Origin: Dryomyza anilis
Lineage: Eukaryota; Arthropoda; Insecta; Diptera; Dryomyzidae
DNA length: 64,000 nucleotides
NCBI GenBank assembly: GCA_951804985.1
Contig: OX638135.1
Coordinates: forward strand, 6,724,659 to 6,788,658
Reading direction: 5' to 3'
Every line of letters begins with the position of its first letter. Within the stretch, counting starts at the first letter, position 1. The notes beneath the pieces are model-generated. The model saw only the letters and a program-made list of their open reading frames with translations. It ran no database searches and was not told the origin of the DNA. Shown piece by piece: positions 62,120 through 64,000 of the stretch. Both the position numbers and the translations under genes were made by a program.

Positions 62120-63439
62120 ATCACAAGATCACAAAGATCTAAAGACCAAAAAGATCAAAAAGATCAAAGAGATCAAAAAGATCAAAAAGATCAAAAAGAT
62201 CAAAAATATCAAAAAGATCAAAAAGATCAAAAAGATCAAAAAGATCAAAAAGATCAAAAAGATCAAAAATATCACAAAGATCTAAAGACCAAAAAGATCA
62301 AAAAGATCAAAGAGATCAAAAAGATCAAAAAGATCAAAGAGATCAAAAAGATCAAAAAGATCAAAAATATCAAAAAGATCAAAAAGATCAAAAAGATCAA
62401 AAAGATCTAAATGATCAAAAAGATCAAAAAGATCAAAAAGATCAAAAAGATCACAAGATCACAAAGATCTAAAGACCAAAAAGATCAAAAAGATCAAAGA
62501 GATCACAAAGATCTAAAGACCAAAAAGATCAAAAAGATCAAAGAGATCAAAAAGATCAAAAAGATCAAAAAGATAAAAAATATCAAAAAGATCACAAAGA
62601 TCTAAAGACCAAAAAGATCAAAAAGATCAACAAGATCAACAAGATCAAAAAGATCAAAAAGATCAAAAAGATCAAAAAGATCAAAAAGATCAAAAAGATC
62701 AAAAAGATCAAAAAGATCAAAAAGATCAAAAAGATCAAAAAGATCAAAAAGATCAAAAAGATCAAAAAGATCAAAAAGATCAAATATATCAAAAATATCA
62801 AAAAGATCAAAAAGATCAAAAAGATCAAAAAGATCAAAAAGATCAAAAAGATCAAAAAGATCAAAAAGATCAAAAAGATCAAAAAAATCAAAAAGATCAA
62901 AAAGATCAAAAAAATCAAAGAGATCAAAAAAATCAAAAAAATCAAAAAGATCAAAAACATCAAAAAGATCAAAAAGATCAAAAAGATCAAAAAGATCAAA
63001 AAGATCAAAAAGATCAAAAAGATCAAAAAGATCAAAAAGATCAAAAAGATCAAAAAGATCAAAAAGATCAAAAAGATCAAAAAGATCAAAAAGATCAAAA
63101 AGATCAAAAAGATCAAAAAGATCAAAAAGATCAAAAAGATCAAAAATATCAAAAATATCAAAAAGTTCAAAAAGATCTAAAGACCAAAAAGATCAAAAAG
63201 ATCACAAGATCACAAAGATCTAAAGACCAAAAAGATCAAAAAGATCAAAGACCAAAAAGATCAAAAAGATCAAAAAGATCAAAAAGATCAAAAAGATCAA
63301 AAAGATCAAAAAGATCAAAACGATCAAAAAGATCAAAAAGATCAAAAAGATCAAAAAGATCAAAAAGATCAAAAAGATCAAAAAGATCAAAAAGATCAAA
63401 AAGATCAAAAAGATCAAAAAGATTAAAAAGATCAAAAAG
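62120..63439 (+). repeat. Flank D repeat, copy 3 (1,320 bp)
   Basis: It follows copy 2 landmark for landmark: W at 62405 (285 bp after K in both), two ATCAACAAG from 62626, ATCAAATAT at 62779, a cassette at 62878, double header 63175/63218 preceded by V, 7-bp ATCAAAG at 63244, ATCAAAACG at 63314. The final array is 531 bp (59 monomers) shorter than in copy 2 and lacks the R-N-N-R-N-N-Y phrase. ATTAAAAAG lies close to its right end. Confidence 0.9.
62878..62958 (+). repeat. B/R cassette, N-C form with lost R, flank D
   Basis: Nine units in the order B-N-N-B-R-B-B-N-C. The first R and the following B of the full form read as N. It again ends N-C. Confidence 0.87.
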
Positions 63440-64000
63440 ATCACAAGATCACAAAGATCTAAAGACCAAAAAGATCAAAAAGATCAAAGAGATCAAAAAG
63501 ATCAAAAAGATCAAAAATATCAAAAAGATCCAAAAGATCAAAAAGATCAAAAAGATCAAAAAGATCAAAAAGATCAAAAAGATCAAAAAGATCAAAAATA
63601 TCACAAAGATCTAAAGACCAAAAAGATCAAAAAGATCAAAGAGATCAAAAAGATCAAAAAGATCAAAGAGATCAAAAAGATCAAAAAGATCAAAAATATC
63701 AAAAAGATCAAAAAGATCAAAAAGATCAAAAAGATCTAAATGATCAAAAAGATCAAAAAGATCAAAAAGATCAAAAAGATCAAAAAGATCACAAGATCAC
63801 AAAGATCTAAAGACCAAAAAGATCAAAAAGATCAAAGAGATCACAAAGATCTAAAGACCAAAAAGATCAAAAAGATCAAAGAGATCAAAAAGATCAAAAA
63901 GATCAAAAAGATAAAAAATATCAAAAAGATCACAAAGATCTAAAGACCAAAAAGATCAAAAAGATCAACAAGATCAACAAGATCAAAAAGATCAAAAAGA
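63440..64000 (+). repeat. Flank D repeat, copy 4, cut by the window end
   Basis: K at 63440, E at 63528, W at 63734 and the paired ATCAACAAG from 63964 match copies 2 and 3 in order and spacing (K to W 294 bp; W to ATCAACAAG 230 bp). The window ends 37 bp after the first ATCAACAAG, so the array continues to the right. Confidence 0.92.

Larger units (their letters stand above)
1..64000 (+). repeat. 9-bp satellite array, monomer ATCAAAAAG, spanning the whole window
   Basis: Every stretch reads as head-to-tail ATCAAAAAG or a one- or two-base variant of it, always in the same orientation; the complement CTTTTTGAT never appears on this strand. Most units are 9 bp. A small set of recurrent units is 8 bp (ATCTAAAG, ATCACAAG, ATAAAAAG), and rare singletons are 6, 7, 10 or 11 bp. 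Substitutions are seen at all nine monomer positions, but a few variants dominate and recur in fixed phrases, so they spread by copying of multi-monomer blocks rather than by independent mutation. No unique DNA interrupts the array. Known simple satellites of this size are eukaryotic heterochromatin; the species and chromosomal position cannot be told from the sequence. Structural or heterochromatic roles are possible but not shown here. Confidence 0.99.

Noticed and set aside
1..64000. Telomere or subtelomere repeat
   Set aside because: The monomer ATCAAAAAG has no G-rich strand and does not resemble any telomere repeat I know (TTAGGG, TTTAGGG, TTAGG and similar).
1..64000. Bacterial, phage or plasmid origin
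   Set aside because: There are no genes, ribosome binding sites or RNA genes in 64 kb, and simple satellites of this size are not known from prokaryotes. GATC density alone does not imply a Dam-related function.
1..64000. Pure assembly or base-calling artefact
   Set aside because: An artefact would not place rare variants (V, W, X, U, D) in the same order and at exact 779-bp or 43-bp spacing. Copy numbers and N-run lengths may still be inaccurate.
496..64000. Promoters, TATA boxes or polyadenylation signals within variant units (Y joins, ATCAATAAG)
   Set aside because: The AT-rich matches arise from single-base variants of the monomer, have no associated gene, and are no more frequent than the composition predicts.

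Overview
The whole window is one uninterrupted satellite DNA array. I find no protein gene, RNA gene, transposon, CRISPR array, telomere repeat or unique-sequence island on either strand. The repeat is a 9-bp monomer, ATCAAAAAG, head to tail and in one orientation from base 1 to base 64000 (about 7,100 monomers; the canonical unit is 67% A and 22% GC). A simple satellite of this length with nested higher-order structure points to eukaryotic heterochromatin (centromeric, pericentromeric, subtelomeric or sex-chromosome). That is inference: nothing in the sequence identifies a species or chromosome.

Letter code used in all entries: N=ATCAAAAAG; R=ATCAAAGAG; Y=ATCAAAAAT; B=ATCAAAAAA; C=ATCAAAAAC; M=ATCAAAATG; E=ATCCAAAAG; G=ATCGAAGAG; T=ATCATAAAG; U=ATCATAGAG; H=ATCACAAAG; W=ATCTAAATG; F=ATCTAAAAG; P=ACCAAAAAG; V=TTCAAAAAG; X=AACAAAAAC; and three 8-bp units, L=ATCTAAAG, K=ATCACAAG and D=ATAAAAAG. 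Variants are not scattered at random. They form phrases: a block header L-P (over 100 copies), a 43-bp double header L-P-N-K-H then L-P, and internal cassettes such as B-R-B-N-B-R-B-B. Blocks of tens of N units separate the phrases.

Layout. Flank A (1-7845) holds irregular blocks, two U blocks and the ancestral-looking form of the B/R cassette (ending N-C). Zone B (7846-11015) is a clean tandem of a 779-bp unit: four copies of 833, 779, 779 and 779 bp, 87 monomers each in the 779-bp form. Zone C (11016-56992) is a much larger and length-variable higher-order repeat. Full copies are about 4.4-8.0 kb and truncated ones 1.3-2.8 kb. The module order is fixed: W/G module, long block, B/R cassette ending P-X, K-H double-header blocks, L-P-D-R block, L-P-N-R-T-T block, bare-L block, long nearly pure N run, next W. 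Zone B is an amplification of the first (W/G) module of zone C. A mixed segment (56993-58868) repeats phrases from flank A, and flank D (58869-64000, cut by the window end) is a third higher-order repeat of about 1.3-1.8 kb.

The two flanks share variants that the core almost lacks (E, U, cassettes ending N-C), while the core carries a derived cassette (P-X). This is what repeated amplification from inside an older array would leave. Long reading frames exist only because 9 is a multiple of 3 and five of the six frames of the monomer lack a stop; the 8-bp units break frame at every header, so I annotate no CDS.
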